A stretch of DNA of 10,555 nucleotides, taken from assembly GCA_002404055.1 (NCBI GenBank), contig DHIZ01000297.1, positions 345 to 10,899 on the forward strand, read 5' to 3'. Below the pieces are notes generated by a model. The model made no database searches. It saw only the letters and a list, made by a program, of their open reading frames with translations, and was not told the origin of the DNA. The first letter of the stretch is position 1. Each line of letters begins with the position of its first letter. Below are positions 1 through 6,834 of this stretch, piece after piece. The stretch comes from Chloroflexi bacterium UBA4733. Its GTDB lineage: Bacteria > Chloroflexota > UBA4733. The position numbers were made by a program, and so were the translations under genes.

Positions 1-19
1 GCGCCGCCGCCCGCGCGGA

Positions 20-28
20 TGAAAATGC
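20..28 (+). repeat. Left 9-bp inverted repeat of the IS110 element
   Basis: TGAAAATGC is the exact reverse complement of GCATTTTCA at 1502-1510. It lies just outside the structured leader. It could be the element end or a subterminal repeat. The neighbouring TAGGAT at 29-34 resembles a -10 box and could form part of the promoter that arises when the ends are joined in the circular form; this last point is inference. Confidence 0.6.
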
Positions 29-45
29 TAGGATCGGGGGCGTGC

Positions 46-205
46 GCGGTGCCTCACCGTCGGGATTCGTGTGGCGTCGTGAACCCGGAGACCAGACTGA
101 CGGGGGCGTTGGCAGGAGCCCGCGACTGTGGCCACCCGCGAGGGCGGACCACGTAGAGCAGTGTCTTGGTTGCCTCCAACGCCTGCGCCGTGCCCGCTCG
201 GACGG
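46..205 (+). ncRNA. Candidate bridge (seek) RNA of the IS110 element
   Basis: This leader precedes the transposase and can be folded by eye into four consecutive elements. (a) A tight hairpin pairs 47-51 with 55-59 over a 3-nt loop. (b) A stem pairs 61-68 with 81-87, with A65 bulged and a 12-nt loop. (c) A long stem pairs 105-116 with 173-183, 11 pairs with C113 bulged, enclosing 56 nt that include the palindrome GTGGCCAC (128-135). (d) A hairpin pairs 188-194 with 200-205, with G192 bulged. IS110-group elements are known to make an RNA from this position that has a 5' hairpin and internal loops specifying target and donor DNA. The location and architecture match that model. RNA ends, the identity of each loop and expression are inferred. 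AGAGCAG (155-161), in the large loop of element c, is repeated at the right end of the element (1510-1516) and is a candidate donor guide. Confidence 0.55.
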
Positions 206-226
206 AAGAAAGCGAAAGGAGCGACG

Positions 227-1498
227 ATGGAGGTGCAGTATCGGGTCTGTTGTGGGTTGGACGTGCATCGGGACACGGTGGTGGCCTGTCTGCTGCGCAC
301 GGAGGGGCCGCTGGCTTTGCGCCAGCAAACCCGAACATTTGCCACGACGACGGCCGGGTTGGTGGCGCTGGGGGAGTGGCTGACGGCGGCGGGCTGCGGC
401 GACGTGGCCATGGAGGCGACCGGCGTGTTCTGGAAACCAGTCTTCAACGTCTTGGAGAATGTGACGCACGTCGTCGTCGCCAACGCTGCGGACATCAAAG
501 GCCGGCCGGGCCGCAAGACTGATGTCCAGGATGCGCAGTGGATCGCGGAGTTGTTCCAGCACGGGCTGATCCGCCCCAGCTTCATCCCGGAGCGCTTCCA
601 GCGGGAGCTGCGCGACCTCACCCGCACTCGCACGACCTTGACGGACGAGCGCAGCGCGGTGGTGAATCGCCTCCATAAGGTGCTCCAAGACGCCAATCTC
701 AAGCTCTCCAGTGTCGTCACGGACGTGTTGGGCGTGTCGGGCCGGGCCATGCTGGAGGCAATCGTCTCCGGCGCGACCGACCCCGCCGCCCTGGCGGACC
801 TGGCGAAGGGACGCTTGCGGAACAAGGAAGCGGCGCTCAAAGACGCGCTGACCGGCAAGGTGACGGCCCATCACCAACGGCTCGTGCGCCTGCATCTGGC
901 CCATATCGACTTCCTGAACGAGCAGATCGGCCAACTGAGTGCCCAGATTGCCGAGGTCCTGCACCCTTTTGACGCCGACCTCACCCACCTGGACACCATC
1001 CCCGGCGTCGGTCGCACGACGGCCGAGATTCTGCTCGCCGAACTGGGCACGAGCATGGACCAGTTCCCCAGCGCCGCCCACGCCGCCTCCTGGGCGGGCA
1101 TGTGCCCCGGCAACCACCAGAGCGCCGGCAAGCGCAAAGGCGGCCGGCCCCGCAAAGGCAGCGTCTGGCTGCGGCGTGCCTTGGTGGAGGCCGCCTCCGC
1201 TGGCGTCCGCACGAAAGGCAGTGCCCTCGCCGCCCAATACCGGCGAACTGCCGCCCGCCACGGCCATCAAAAAGCCGTCTTCGCCGTCGGTCATACCATC
1301 CTGCGCCTCACCTACCACATGCTCAAAACCCACGAGGACTACCTGCCCCAGGACCAGACCGTCCTAGACGAGCGCCGCCGCGCCCAACTCGAACGCCAAG
1401 CCCTCGCCCAACTGGCCACCCTCGGCTACGACGTCACCCTCACCCCCAAGCACGAGTCGCCGCCACCCGACGACGACGCCAAGCAATCAGCCGCCTAA
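227..1498 (+). CDS. IS110-family transposase (DEDD/serine recombinase)
   Basis: This 423-aa protein should catalyse RNA-guided excision and integration of the element. The N-terminal RuvC-like DEDD domain is visible: GLDVHRDTVVA with D12, AMEATGVFWK with E63, then KTDVQDAQWIAEL with D99 and D102. A helical linker spans roughly residues 120-250. The C-terminal Transposase_20 (IS116/IS110/IS902) domain starts at LDTIPGVGRTTAEILLAELG (residues 255-274) and continues through GNHQSAGKRKGG, where S299 is the likely catalytic serine. Length and domain order are normal for the family. The ATG at 227 is chosen because AAAGGAG (215-221) lies five bases upstream and the DEDD domain begins immediately after it; the open frame extends to 128, but those codons overlap the structured leader RNA. 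No frameshift or truncation is visible. Confidence 0.93.
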   Translation: MEVQYRVCCGLDVHRDTVVACLLRTEGPLALRQQTRTFATTTAGLVALGEWLTAAGCGDVAMEATGVFWKPVFNVLENVTHVVVANAADIKGRPGRKTDVQDAQWIAELFQHGLIRPSFIPERFQRELRDLTRTRTTLTDERSAVVNRLHKVLQDANLKLSSVVTDVLGVSGRAMLEAIVSGATDPAALADLAKGRLRNKEAALKDALTGKVTAHHQRLVRLHLAHIDFLNEQIGQLSAQIAEVLHPFDADLTHLDTIPGVGRTTAEILLAELGTSMDQFPSAAHAASWAGMCPGNHQSAGKRKGGRPRKGSVWLRRALVEAASAGVRTKGSALAAQYRRTAARHGHQKAVFAVGHTILRLTYHMLKTHEDYLPQDQTVLDERRRAQLERQALAQLATLGYDVTLTPKHESPPPDDDAKQSAA

Positions 1499-1501
1499 CC
1501 C

Positions 1502-1510
1502 GCATTTTCA
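1502..1510 (-). repeat. Right 9-bp inverted repeat of the IS110 element
   Basis: GCATTTTCA begins four bases after the transposase stop codon and is the exact reverse complement of 20-28. A short right end like this fits IS110-group elements. Clear inverted repeats are more typical of the IS1111 subgroup, so the combination is slightly unusual. Confidence 0.6.
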
Positions 1511-1572
1511 GAGCAGGGAATCGCGTCGTAGTGTACCTGGCGATCGCCAACCCCACCTTGTCTGCTCCCAAT

Positions 1573-2601
1573 TTAGGACTGTGCCAGGCGCACAACGCTG
1601 CGGGTATCCGACGCCTGGTAGAGCGCCAGTGCCACATCGACCGCCGTGCGGGCCGACTTGCCGGTTATCTCCGGGTCGCGGTTCTCCTCGATCGCCTGGG
1701 TCAGGTCGCGCACGTGCTGCGCGTGGCCCTGTAACGGCGCCATCTGGCCGTCCGCCCCCACCTCGGCGGTGCCTTCCAGGTGGAGTTCCTCGCCGCGCCG
1801 CTCGATGGTGGGTTTGCGGCCGGCCAGCAGCACGTTGCCCTCCGTGCCATGGAGGCCGATGGTGCGCGGCAGACCCGTGCGCGAACTGCTGGTAGCGTAA
1901 AGGATGGCGCCGAGCGCGCCGCTGGCGAAACGCAGCGAGCCGACGATCGTGTCCTCCGCCTCGATGGTTCGGTCCAGGTGGTCCCAGAAGCCACTGACTT
2001 CCACCACCGGCTGGCCGACCAGCCAGAGGTAGAGGTCCAGCGAGTGGATACCCTGGTTCATCAGGGCGCCCCGGTCGTAGCGGATCGTGCCGCGCCAGTC
2101 CGCCGTCTGATAGTAGGCAGGGGCGCGGTAATCCTTACCGGACATGTCGGCGTAGAGCAGGCGGCCGAACTCGCCGGCGGCGACCATCTGCTTGATCTGG
2201 CGGTTAAGCGGGCTGGTGCGACTCTGGAAGACGCAGCCAAGTTTGACGCCCGCCTCGGCGACAACCGCCAATACCTCGTCCATCTTAGCGCGGGTGATGT
2301 CCAGCGGCTTTTCGCAGAGGATGTTCTTGCCGGCGCGTGCGGCGGCGATGGTGCAGTTGCCATGCTCCCCGCTCGGCGTGCAGATGCTGACGCAGTCGAT
2401 GTCGGGGCGGGCCAGCAGTTCCTCCATCGACGATGTGGCAAATTCCGCGCCGTAGTCGTTCTTGAGCTGCTCCGCCTTCTCCGGGATGACATCGCAGACC
2501 CCTACCAGCCGCGTGCGCGGCGCGTTGGCCTGCACGGCCATGGCATGCGAGGGCGCAATAACGCCCGCACCGATGATCCCCCAGCCAAATGTGCGTTCCA
2601 C
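1573..2601 (-). CDS. Gfo/Idh/MocA family NAD(P)-dependent oxidoreductase
   Basis: The 342-aa cytoplasmic protein has the complete two-domain fold of this sugar/inositol dehydrogenase family. The N-terminal Rossmann domain opens with GWGIIGAGVIAPSHA (residues 6-20), continues with VGVCDVIPEKAEQL, and carries the family signature CEKPLD with K98 as the catalytic lysine. The C-terminal domain has GALMNQGIHSLDLYLWLVG (178-196), where N182, H186 and D189 occupy the usual substrate/catalytic positions. The start is GTG at 2601-2599, preceded by GAAAGGA eight bases upstream; an upstream extension to 2772 would overlap the divergent gene and add non-family sequence. It is divergent from the isomerase-like gene at 2766 with a 164-bp shared regulatory gap, which suggests joint action on one sugar or polyol. 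The substrate cannot be read from the sequence. Confidence 0.9.
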   Translation of the reverse strand: MERTFGWGIIGAGVIAPSHAMAVQANAPRTRLVGVCDVIPEKAEQLKNDYGAEFATSSMEELLARPDIDCVSICTPSGEHGNCTIAAARAGKNILCEKPLDITRAKMDEVLAVVAEAGVKLGCVFQSRTSPLNRQIKQMVAAGEFGRLLYADMSGKDYRAPAYYQTADWRGTIRYDRGALMNQGIHSLDLYLWLVGQPVVEVSGFWDHLDRTIEAEDTIVGSLRFASGALGAILYATSSSRTGLPRTIGLHGTEGNVLLAGRKPTIERRGEELHLEGTAEVGADGQMAPLQGHAQHVRDLTQAIEENRDPEITGKSARTAVDVALALYQASDTRSVVRLAQS

Positions 2602-2692
2602 GATCCTGATCCTTTCCGGGTCAACTTCTGTCGTCGGGCTGTCCGATGGCCCGTAGTATGGCGCTTCGCCTCCTACTGCGTTTCCGGCGCAC

Positions 2693-2721
2693 TTGCGCGG
2701 CGACTCGCCGGAGGCTAGCAT
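2693..2721 (+). promoter_or_regulatory. Candidate promoter of the isomerase-UDG operon with a palindrome in the spacer
   Basis: TTGCGC (2693-2698) and TAGCAT (2716-2721) are separated by exactly 17 bp and lie 45 bp upstream of the GTG at 2766. The spacer holds CGGCGA-C-TCGCCG (2698-2710), a perfect inverted repeat with 6-bp arms that could be an operator shared with the divergent oxidoreductase. Both hexamers are only partial matches to sigma-70 consensus. Confidence 0.35.
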
Positions 2722-2765
2722 ACAGACTTGGCTGTGGCAACTCAACTGGTGAAGGAGACAAGGCA

Positions 2766-3578
2766 GTGACAAACGAGATAGGCATCGCGGGCTGGGCCTT
2801 TCATCGCAGCATTCAGCAGGACAAAACCATGACCCTGCTCGATCTTCCGGCAGTCTGCCGCGAGCTGGGGGCCACCACCATCGAGCTGGTGTCGACCTTT
2901 TTTGAGAGCCAGCACGCTGCCTACCTCAACACGCTGCGTCAGGCGGTCGAGGCGCAGGGGCAGCAGGTGCGCAACATCGCCGTGGATATGGGCAACATTG
3001 CCAACCCGGATGCTGCCCGCCGCCAGACGGACCTGGAAGCCATCAAGCAGTGGTTCCACGTGGCGCGCGCCATCGGGGCGCAGGCCATCCGTGTCAATAG
3101 CGGCGCCGCTCGCCCCGATGACCAGGATGCGCTGGTACGCATCACCGCCGGCTACCGGGAACTGGCCGAGGAGGCCGCCCACACCGGCGTCTACCTGCTG
3201 ATTGAGAACCACGGCGGCGCTTCCGCCGACCCCAGGAATATCCAGGCGTTCCTTGATGGCGTCGGCTCCCCCTGGTTTCGCACCTGTCCCGATGTCGCCA
3301 ACTTCTCCAGCGATACCTGGGAAGCAGGGATGCGCTTGATGGCGCCGCACGCGCTTACCTGCCACATCAAGGCCTGGAGTGAGGACCCGAACGGCTTACA
3401 GAGCCGCGTGGACCGCGAAGGCAAGACCCAGACCTTCGACCTCCGCCGCAGCCTGCAAATCCTCCAGGAGGCCGGCTATACGGGACCACTCTGCGTCGAG
3501 TACGGCGCCTGGCAAGACGAGCGCGAAGGCGCCCGCAACCTGATGCGCTACGTGCGGGAGATTGTCGCCACGCTGTGA
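2766..3578 (+). CDS. Sugar phosphate isomerase/epimerase-like protein (xylose isomerase-like TIM barrel)
   Basis: The 270-aa protein resembles the AP endonuclease 2/xylose isomerase-like TIM barrel family that includes tagatose epimerase, hydroxypyruvate isomerase and inosose dehydratase. The likely divalent-metal ligands lie on strand ends: E147 in LLIENHGG, D176 in CPDVANF, H200 in CHIKAW and E245 in CVEYGAW. The N-terminal EIGIAGWAFH segment forms strand 1. GTG at 2766 is the start: GAAGGAG (2751-2757) sits eight bases upstream, whereas the longer open frame begins with an arginine-rich stretch not typical of the family. Its last codons overlap the following glycosylase gene. Together with the divergent Gfo/Idh/MocA enzyme it forms a common pairing for sugar or inositol-type catabolism. 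The exact substrate is unknown. Confidence 0.87.
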   Translation: MTNEIGIAGWAFHRSIQQDKTMTLLDLPAVCRELGATTIELVSTFFESQHAAYLNTLRQAVEAQGQQVRNIAVDMGNIANPDAARRQTDLEAIKQWFHVARAIGAQAIRVNSGAARPDDQDALVRITAGYRELAEEAAHTGVYLLIENHGGASADPRNIQAFLDGVGSPWFRTCPDVANFSSDTWEAGMRLMAPHALTCHIKAWSEDPNGLQSRVDREGKTQTFDLRRSLQILQEAGYTGPLCVEYGAWQDEREGARNLMRYVREIVATL

Positions 3579-4198
3579 GGCTCGGCAGGAGCGCCGACGA
3601 CCCCGACCGCGCGTTTGCGCAGCTCGTTGATGACGTGCAGATGTGCCGGCGCTGCCCCCGCATGGAAGGACGCACGCGGGTGCTGGGTCACGCCAATGGC
3701 CCGCATTCGGCGCGCCTCCTCTTCGTCGCGGAGGCTCCCGGCCGGTTGGGCGCGGATGTGTCGGGTGTGCCGCTGACGGGCGATCGTGCGGGCCGGACCT
3801 TCGAAGCACTGCTGGAAGCTGGCGGATTCGAGCGCAGCGCGGTCTTCGTCACCAACGCCGTACTGTGCAATCCGCGCGACGCTGCCGGAAGGAACGACCG
3901 GCCGACCTGTCGCGAGGTCGCGAACTGCGGACGTCACCTGGCTCGACTGATCCAGATCGTGCAGCCGGACTGGGTGGCGACGCTCGGCGCGGTCGCCCTG
4001 GATGCCGTTCGCAGGATCGCGCAGCACGACCTCGTCCTGGCGCGCGACGTCGGCCGGCCCGTCGCCTGGAACGGGAGGCGGCTCGTGCCGCTGTACCACC
4101 CGGGGCCGCGCGCCCTCATTCACCGCCCCTTGCCCGTGCAGCGCGCGGATTACCAACGACTCGCCGCGCTGGTTGCCGCTGAGGCTGACGACAACTGA
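3575..4198 (+). CDS. Uracil-DNA glycosylase superfamily protein (family 4/5-like)
   Basis: The 207-aa product should act in base-excision repair, removing uracil or a related deaminated base from DNA. Motif 1 is FVAEAPGRLGADVSG (residues 50-64) followed by LTGDRAGRTFEALL. VTNAVLCNP (92-100) is the central strand, and LYHPGPRALIHR (173-184) is the C-terminal DNA-binding loop with H175. Cysteines C24 and C27 (CRRC), C98 and C118 align with the four iron-sulfur ligands of families 4 and 5; C112 is an extra. The usual family 4 GEAPG and HPS are here AEAPG and HPG, so the subfamily is uncertain. The start is GTG, overlapping the previous stop as GTGA (3575-3578), which implies translational coupling to the sugar isomerase-like gene. 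That partnership has no obvious metabolic logic. Confidence 0.85.
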   Translation: MRLGRSADDPDRAFAQLVDDVQMCRRCPRMEGRTRVLGHANGPHSARLLFVAEAPGRLGADVSGVPLTGDRAGRTFEALLEAGGFERSAVFVTNAVLCNPRDAAGRNDRPTCREVANCGRHLARLIQIVQPDWVATLGAVALDAVRRIAQHDLVLARDVGRPVAWNGRRLVPLYHPGPRALIHRPLPVQRADYQRLAALVAAEADDN

Positions 4199-4296
4199 CG
4201 TAGCCCGGTTTGCGCCGCGCCAGGCTGGTAAGGGAGAAACGGTGCTGTCGCTTCCCCGGTCGCTCCGGAACGGTGTCGCCGTTAGCGCGATACGGA
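4199..4296. other. Convergent intergenic gap
   Basis: This 98-bp gap separates the ends of two converging genes. CCGG is repeated around a 5-bp loop near 4255-4270, but there is no strong stem followed by a T tract on either strand, so no intrinsic terminator is called. Confidence 0.4.
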
Positions 4297-5271
4297 TCAC
4301 GACTGACGAGCGGCGGCCGGCGTCACGACGTACTGCGGCTGGCCGTCGAGGAAGGCGAGGATATTGGCGACCGGATCGTGCGCCATGCGGGCGATGCCGG
4401 CGTCGGTGACCCAGCCGACGTGCGGCGTCAGGATCACGTTGTCGAGCGTTAGGAATGGGGAGTCGGCGGGCAGCGGCTCCTGCTGGTAGACATCGAGGGC
4501 CGCGCCGGCGAGCCGATGGTCTGCCAGGGCCGCGATCAGGGCAGCCTCGTCGACCAAGGCGCCGCGCGCCGTGTTGACCAGGTAGGCCGTTGGCTTCATC
4601 AAGGCGAGTTCCCGCGCGCCGATGATCCCGGCGGTGCGGGACGAGGCGCGCAAGTGGAGCGAGACCACGTCAGACTGGCGCAGGACCTCGTCCATCGGCG
4701 CCAGTTGCACGCCGAGGCGGGCAGCGCGCGCCGGATCGTCGGTCAGGCTCCAACCCAGGAGGCGCATGCCGAAGGCGCGGAGGATCGGCGCAGCATGCGC
4801 CGCGATAAGACCGAGACCGATGAAGCCAAACGTCTTGCCGTGCAGTTCGACGCCCGGCATGTGCTGCCAGCGTCCGGCGCGCAGCGCCTGGTCCATCGGC
4901 AACAGATTGCGGACGGCGGCCAGCATCAGGGCGACGGTATGTTCGGCCACCGAGACCATCGGGGCTGTTGGCGTGTTGCTCACCGTGACGCCATGCCGGG
5001 CCGCAGCCCAGAGGTCGATATTGTCGGTGCCGGTCCCCATCACCGTCAGAAAACGGAGAGCAGGCAGCGCATCAAACACAGCGGCGTCGAAGCGCGAGTA
5101 GGCGCGCACGTTGATAGCAGCCGTCGCCCCGGCCAGGCGCGCCATGAGTTCATCTTGCGATTGGTGGCGAGTCGAGAAGAGTGCGACGTCACCGCGCTCC
5201 CGGAGCGGCTGCAACGCCGGGTGGTCGACCGTATAAACGACGGGGAAGTTGTCGGGGATAGCAAATCGCAT
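4297..5271 (-). CDS. D-isomer-specific 2-hydroxyacid dehydrogenase (NAD-dependent)
   Basis: The 324-aa enzyme should interconvert a 2-keto acid and a D-2-hydroxy acid using NAD(H). The substrate domain includes LTVMGTGTDNIDL (75-87). The NAD domain carries GFIGLGLIAAHAA (149-161), in which the third glycine of GxGxxG is alanine. The catalytic set is complete: R236 in NTARGALVDEAAL, E265 in DVYQQEPLP and H284 in LTPHVGWVTD. The ATG at 5271-5269 is preferred over one 39 bp upstream because GGAGG lies eight bases before it. The family includes phosphoglycerate, glyoxylate and hydroxypyruvate reductases, and the exact substrate is not evident. It converges on the isomerase-UDG pair and may process a downstream intermediate of the same catabolic route; that link is inference. 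Confidence 0.9.
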   Translation of the reverse strand: MRFAIPDNFPVVYTVDHPALQPLRERGDVALFSTRHQSQDELMARLAGATAAINVRAYSRFDAAVFDALPALRFLTVMGTGTDNIDLWAAARHGVTVSNTPTAPMVSVAEHTVALMLAAVRNLLPMDQALRAGRWQHMPGVELHGKTFGFIGLGLIAAHAAPILRAFGMRLLGWSLTDDPARAARLGVQLAPMDEVLRQSDVVSLHLRASSRTAGIIGARELALMKPTAYLVNTARGALVDEAALIAALADHRLAGAALDVYQQEPLPADSPFLTLDNVILTPHVGWVTDAGIARMAHDPVANILAFLDGQPQYVVTPAAARQS

Positions 5272-5597
5272 GGATACCGCCTCCAGCGCTACGTGTCGTG
5301 CCTTCGCCACACCCGGCAGTGTACCGACGTTTTTGTCACACCGGGCACGCGGCGGCTGTCGGTGGGACGTTCAACTCCGTGATGGCCAACCAGAGCACGT
5401 CCGAGAGGGCGCTCGCTCGGTTCGGATATGCGCCTTGTGTAGCCCCTTGTAGGCCGCCGAGAGGAGCACGGTACCCAGGTGCAGATGAGGCCACGGCACA
5501 GAGTTGCGGGCGTTTGGATGCCAATGGAACATTAGGATTTCAGTCGAGAGCCTGTTGCAGCAGACCTCGAAATTCCTTTGCTGCTTGCTCCGCAGTT
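5272..5597. other. Gene-poor gap
   Basis: In this 326-bp stretch the open frames on both strands lack family-like sequence and ribosome binding sites. The half next to 5271 must contain the dehydrogenase promoter (minus strand). TACACT is present on that strand near 5320, but no convincing -35 box is spaced correctly. No tRNA, repeat or strong hairpin was recognised. Confidence 0.4.
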
Positions 5598-5807
5598 CTA
5601 CGGGCCACTAGGGCGAAGGAGGGCGACGCGTGTCACCCTGGGTTCATCTGGGTTCGTGTCGAACTTGCCGACGTCCCACTCTTGGATAAATTGGGCGCCT
5701 GTCATTTGCAAGTAGTGCTGCGCTGCCCGGTCGAAGATTTCCCAGCGCTCTCTTGGGGATACTTCATGGATGGTCACGCCGCTTTCGCGCTCGGTTGTGG
5801 CTGCCAT
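5598..5807 (-). CDS. Small conserved-looking hypothetical protein
   Basis: The 69-aa protein is acidic and soluble, with no signal peptide or membrane segment. Its centre reads ERWEIFDRAAQHYLQMTG followed by FIQEWDVGKFD and ends in VTRVALLRPSGP. This looks like a compact helical protein followed by a short strand, and I recall the pattern of a helix, then MTG or MSG, then F(I/L)xxWDxGxFD, from small uncharacterised proteins of high-GC bacteria. No function is assigned. The ATG at 5807-5805 is chosen over one 21 bp upstream because GAGGGGAG lies six bases before it. It stands alone between two gaps of about 300 bp. Confidence 0.6.
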   Translation of the reverse strand: MAATTERESGVTIHEVSPRERWEIFDRAAQHYLQMTGAQFIQEWDVGKFDTNPDEPRVTRVALLRPSGP

Positions 5808-6113
5808 TCCGAACTCCCCTCGCGGCATTCGGTTGTCTGCGCAAGTTTCCGATAGCGCATTGCATTCGCGATGCCTTGCCTCAACGTTACTCTACCACAG
5901 CCACAATTGGGCGGGGCTACGTAGTCACGAGCGATGGGCCTATGCTCTTGAAGGGTAATTGAATGAATCGCGCCCTGCAAGCGCAGGCGGTCCAGGTTGT
6001 CTGCCAAGATCGCCTACACTCGTGCTTGCCGTCGGGAGTGCAACGGTAGAATGCCATCGTACCTATCAGTCCTGTGCATACACAACAAGTATGGCGGGCA
6101 GGGGGAGAACGCT
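5808..6113. other. Divergent intergenic region upstream of the small protein and the GrpB-family gene
   Basis: This 306-bp region serves as the 5' side of genes on both strands. On the plus strand TTGCCG (6026-6031) and TAGAAT (6047-6052) form a possible promoter for the GrpB-family gene, but their 15-bp spacing is short. The frame of that gene stays open back to 5997, but the sequence before 6114 is not family-like. Nothing else was recognised. Confidence 0.4.
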
Positions 6114-6680
6114 ATGCCCGCGCCATTCGTGCGTGCCGGTGATCCGCTGGTCGTGGTCTCCTACGACCCAGGCTGGCCGCTCCTCTTTCGCGAAGATGCG
6201 GGCATGTTGCACCGGGCACTCGGTGAGGTAGCGCTGCGCATCGACCATATCGGCTCGACCGCTGTGCCGGGCCTGGCGGCGAAGCCGATCATTGATATCC
6301 AGATTGCCGTCGCCGCCTTCGAACCGCTCGCTGCCTACCGCGATCGGCTGGAGGCGCTGGGCTATGTCTTCCGCGCCGATAATCCTGATCGCACCAAACG
6401 CTATTTCCGCGAGTCGCCTGGTACGCGACGCACCCACATCCACGTTCGTCAGCACGGCAGTTGGAGCGAACAGTTCGCCCTCCTCTTCCGCGACTTTCTG
6501 CGCTGCCATTCGCAGCAGGCAAGCGAGTATGCAGCGCTTAAGCTGGCGCTGATCCAGGAGGATACGCATGACCGTCGAGGTTACACCGAGGCGAAAGGGC
6601 CTGCCATCTGGGCGATCATGCGGCAGGCAAGCGACTGGTCGCAGGAGGTGGGCTGGGAGCCGGGGTCGACCGACGCTTGA
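6114..6680 (+). CDS. GrpB family protein (nucleotidyltransferase superfamily)
   Basis: The 188-aa protein matches the GrpB/UPF0157 family, a branch of the minimal nucleotidyltransferase fold. The signature RIDHIGSTAVPGLAAKPIID (42-61) contains the GST loop (47-49) and D61, followed by DIQIAV as the metal-binding strand. A second block, YFRESPGTRRTHIHV (97-111), contains H108 and H110, and QFALLFRDFLRCH (120-132) is the conserved helix. The C-terminal GYTEAKGPAIW is also typical. Family members are poorly characterised, and GrpB proteins are sometimes found fused to dephospho-CoA kinase; none of that is visible here. AGGGGGAG six bases before the ATG at 6114 fixes the start. No operon partner is clear: 154 bp separate it from the next gene. 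Confidence 0.88.
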   Translation: MPAPFVRAGDPLVVVSYDPGWPLLFREDAGMLHRALGEVALRIDHIGSTAVPGLAAKPIIDIQIAVAAFEPLAAYRDRLEALGYVFRADNPDRTKRYFRESPGTRRTHIHVRQHGSWSEQFALLFRDFLRCHSQQASEYAALKLALIQEDTHDRRGYTEAKGPAIWAIMRQASDWSQEVGWEPGSTDA

Positions 6681-6834
6681 TGGAGGCACACTTGTCCCGC
6701 GAGGCAGTCCATTTTTCCGTCGAACGTCGGATCGCAGCGCGGAACGCATAGCAGACACGTGGCAGGTTTTGGCGGCAGTCTACGACCATGTTGGCGGACC
6801 TTCGCCCGCTTCTTCAGGTCAGGAGGAAGACCAG

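Larger units (their letters stand above)
20..1510 (+). mobile_element. IS110-family insertion sequence, apparently intact
   Basis: The element contains one transposase gene preceded by about 200 bp of non-coding DNA and followed by only a few bases after the stop. This is the usual IS110-group arrangement, with the guide RNA encoded between the left end and the gene. A 9-bp perfect inverted repeat, TGAAAATGC at 20-28 and GCATTTTCA at 1502-1510, brackets the unit. The exact ends are uncertain because inverted repeats in this family can lie a few bases inside the true ends, and no target-site duplication is expected. The reading frame is unbroken and the catalytic residues are present, so the copy may be active. 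Left-flanking DNA inside the window is only about 19 bp, so the disrupted locus cannot be identified. Confidence 0.8.

Noticed and set aside
74..80. GCGTCGT in the leader loop, repeated at 1523-1529 in the right flank, as a target-guide match
   Set aside because: A 7-mer match in GC-rich DNA over this search space is expected by chance, and it lies 13 bases beyond the right repeat.
128..226. N-terminal extension of the IS110 transposase to a GTG at 128
   Set aside because: The extension overlaps the structured leader and lacks family sequence; ATG 227 has a strong ribosome binding site at the right distance.
28..858. 276-codon minus-strand frame over the IS110 element
   Set aside because: Antisense to the well-supported transposase; composition is Ser/Arg/Thr-rich shadow sequence without domain motifs.
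1780..2718. 312-codon plus-strand frame
   Set aside because: Exact antisense of the Gfo/Idh/MocA gene, whose motifs are complete.
4250..4275. Possible terminator between the converging UDG and dehydrogenase genes
   Set aside because: Only a 4-bp CCGG/CCGG stem and no T tract.
4516..5382. 288-codon plus-strand frame
   Set aside because: Antisense of the D-2-hydroxyacid dehydrogenase; no recognisable domain.
5298..5855. 185-codon plus-strand frame across the gene-poor gap
   Set aside because: No ribosome binding site or protein-like pattern, and it covers the supported 69-aa gene on the other strand.
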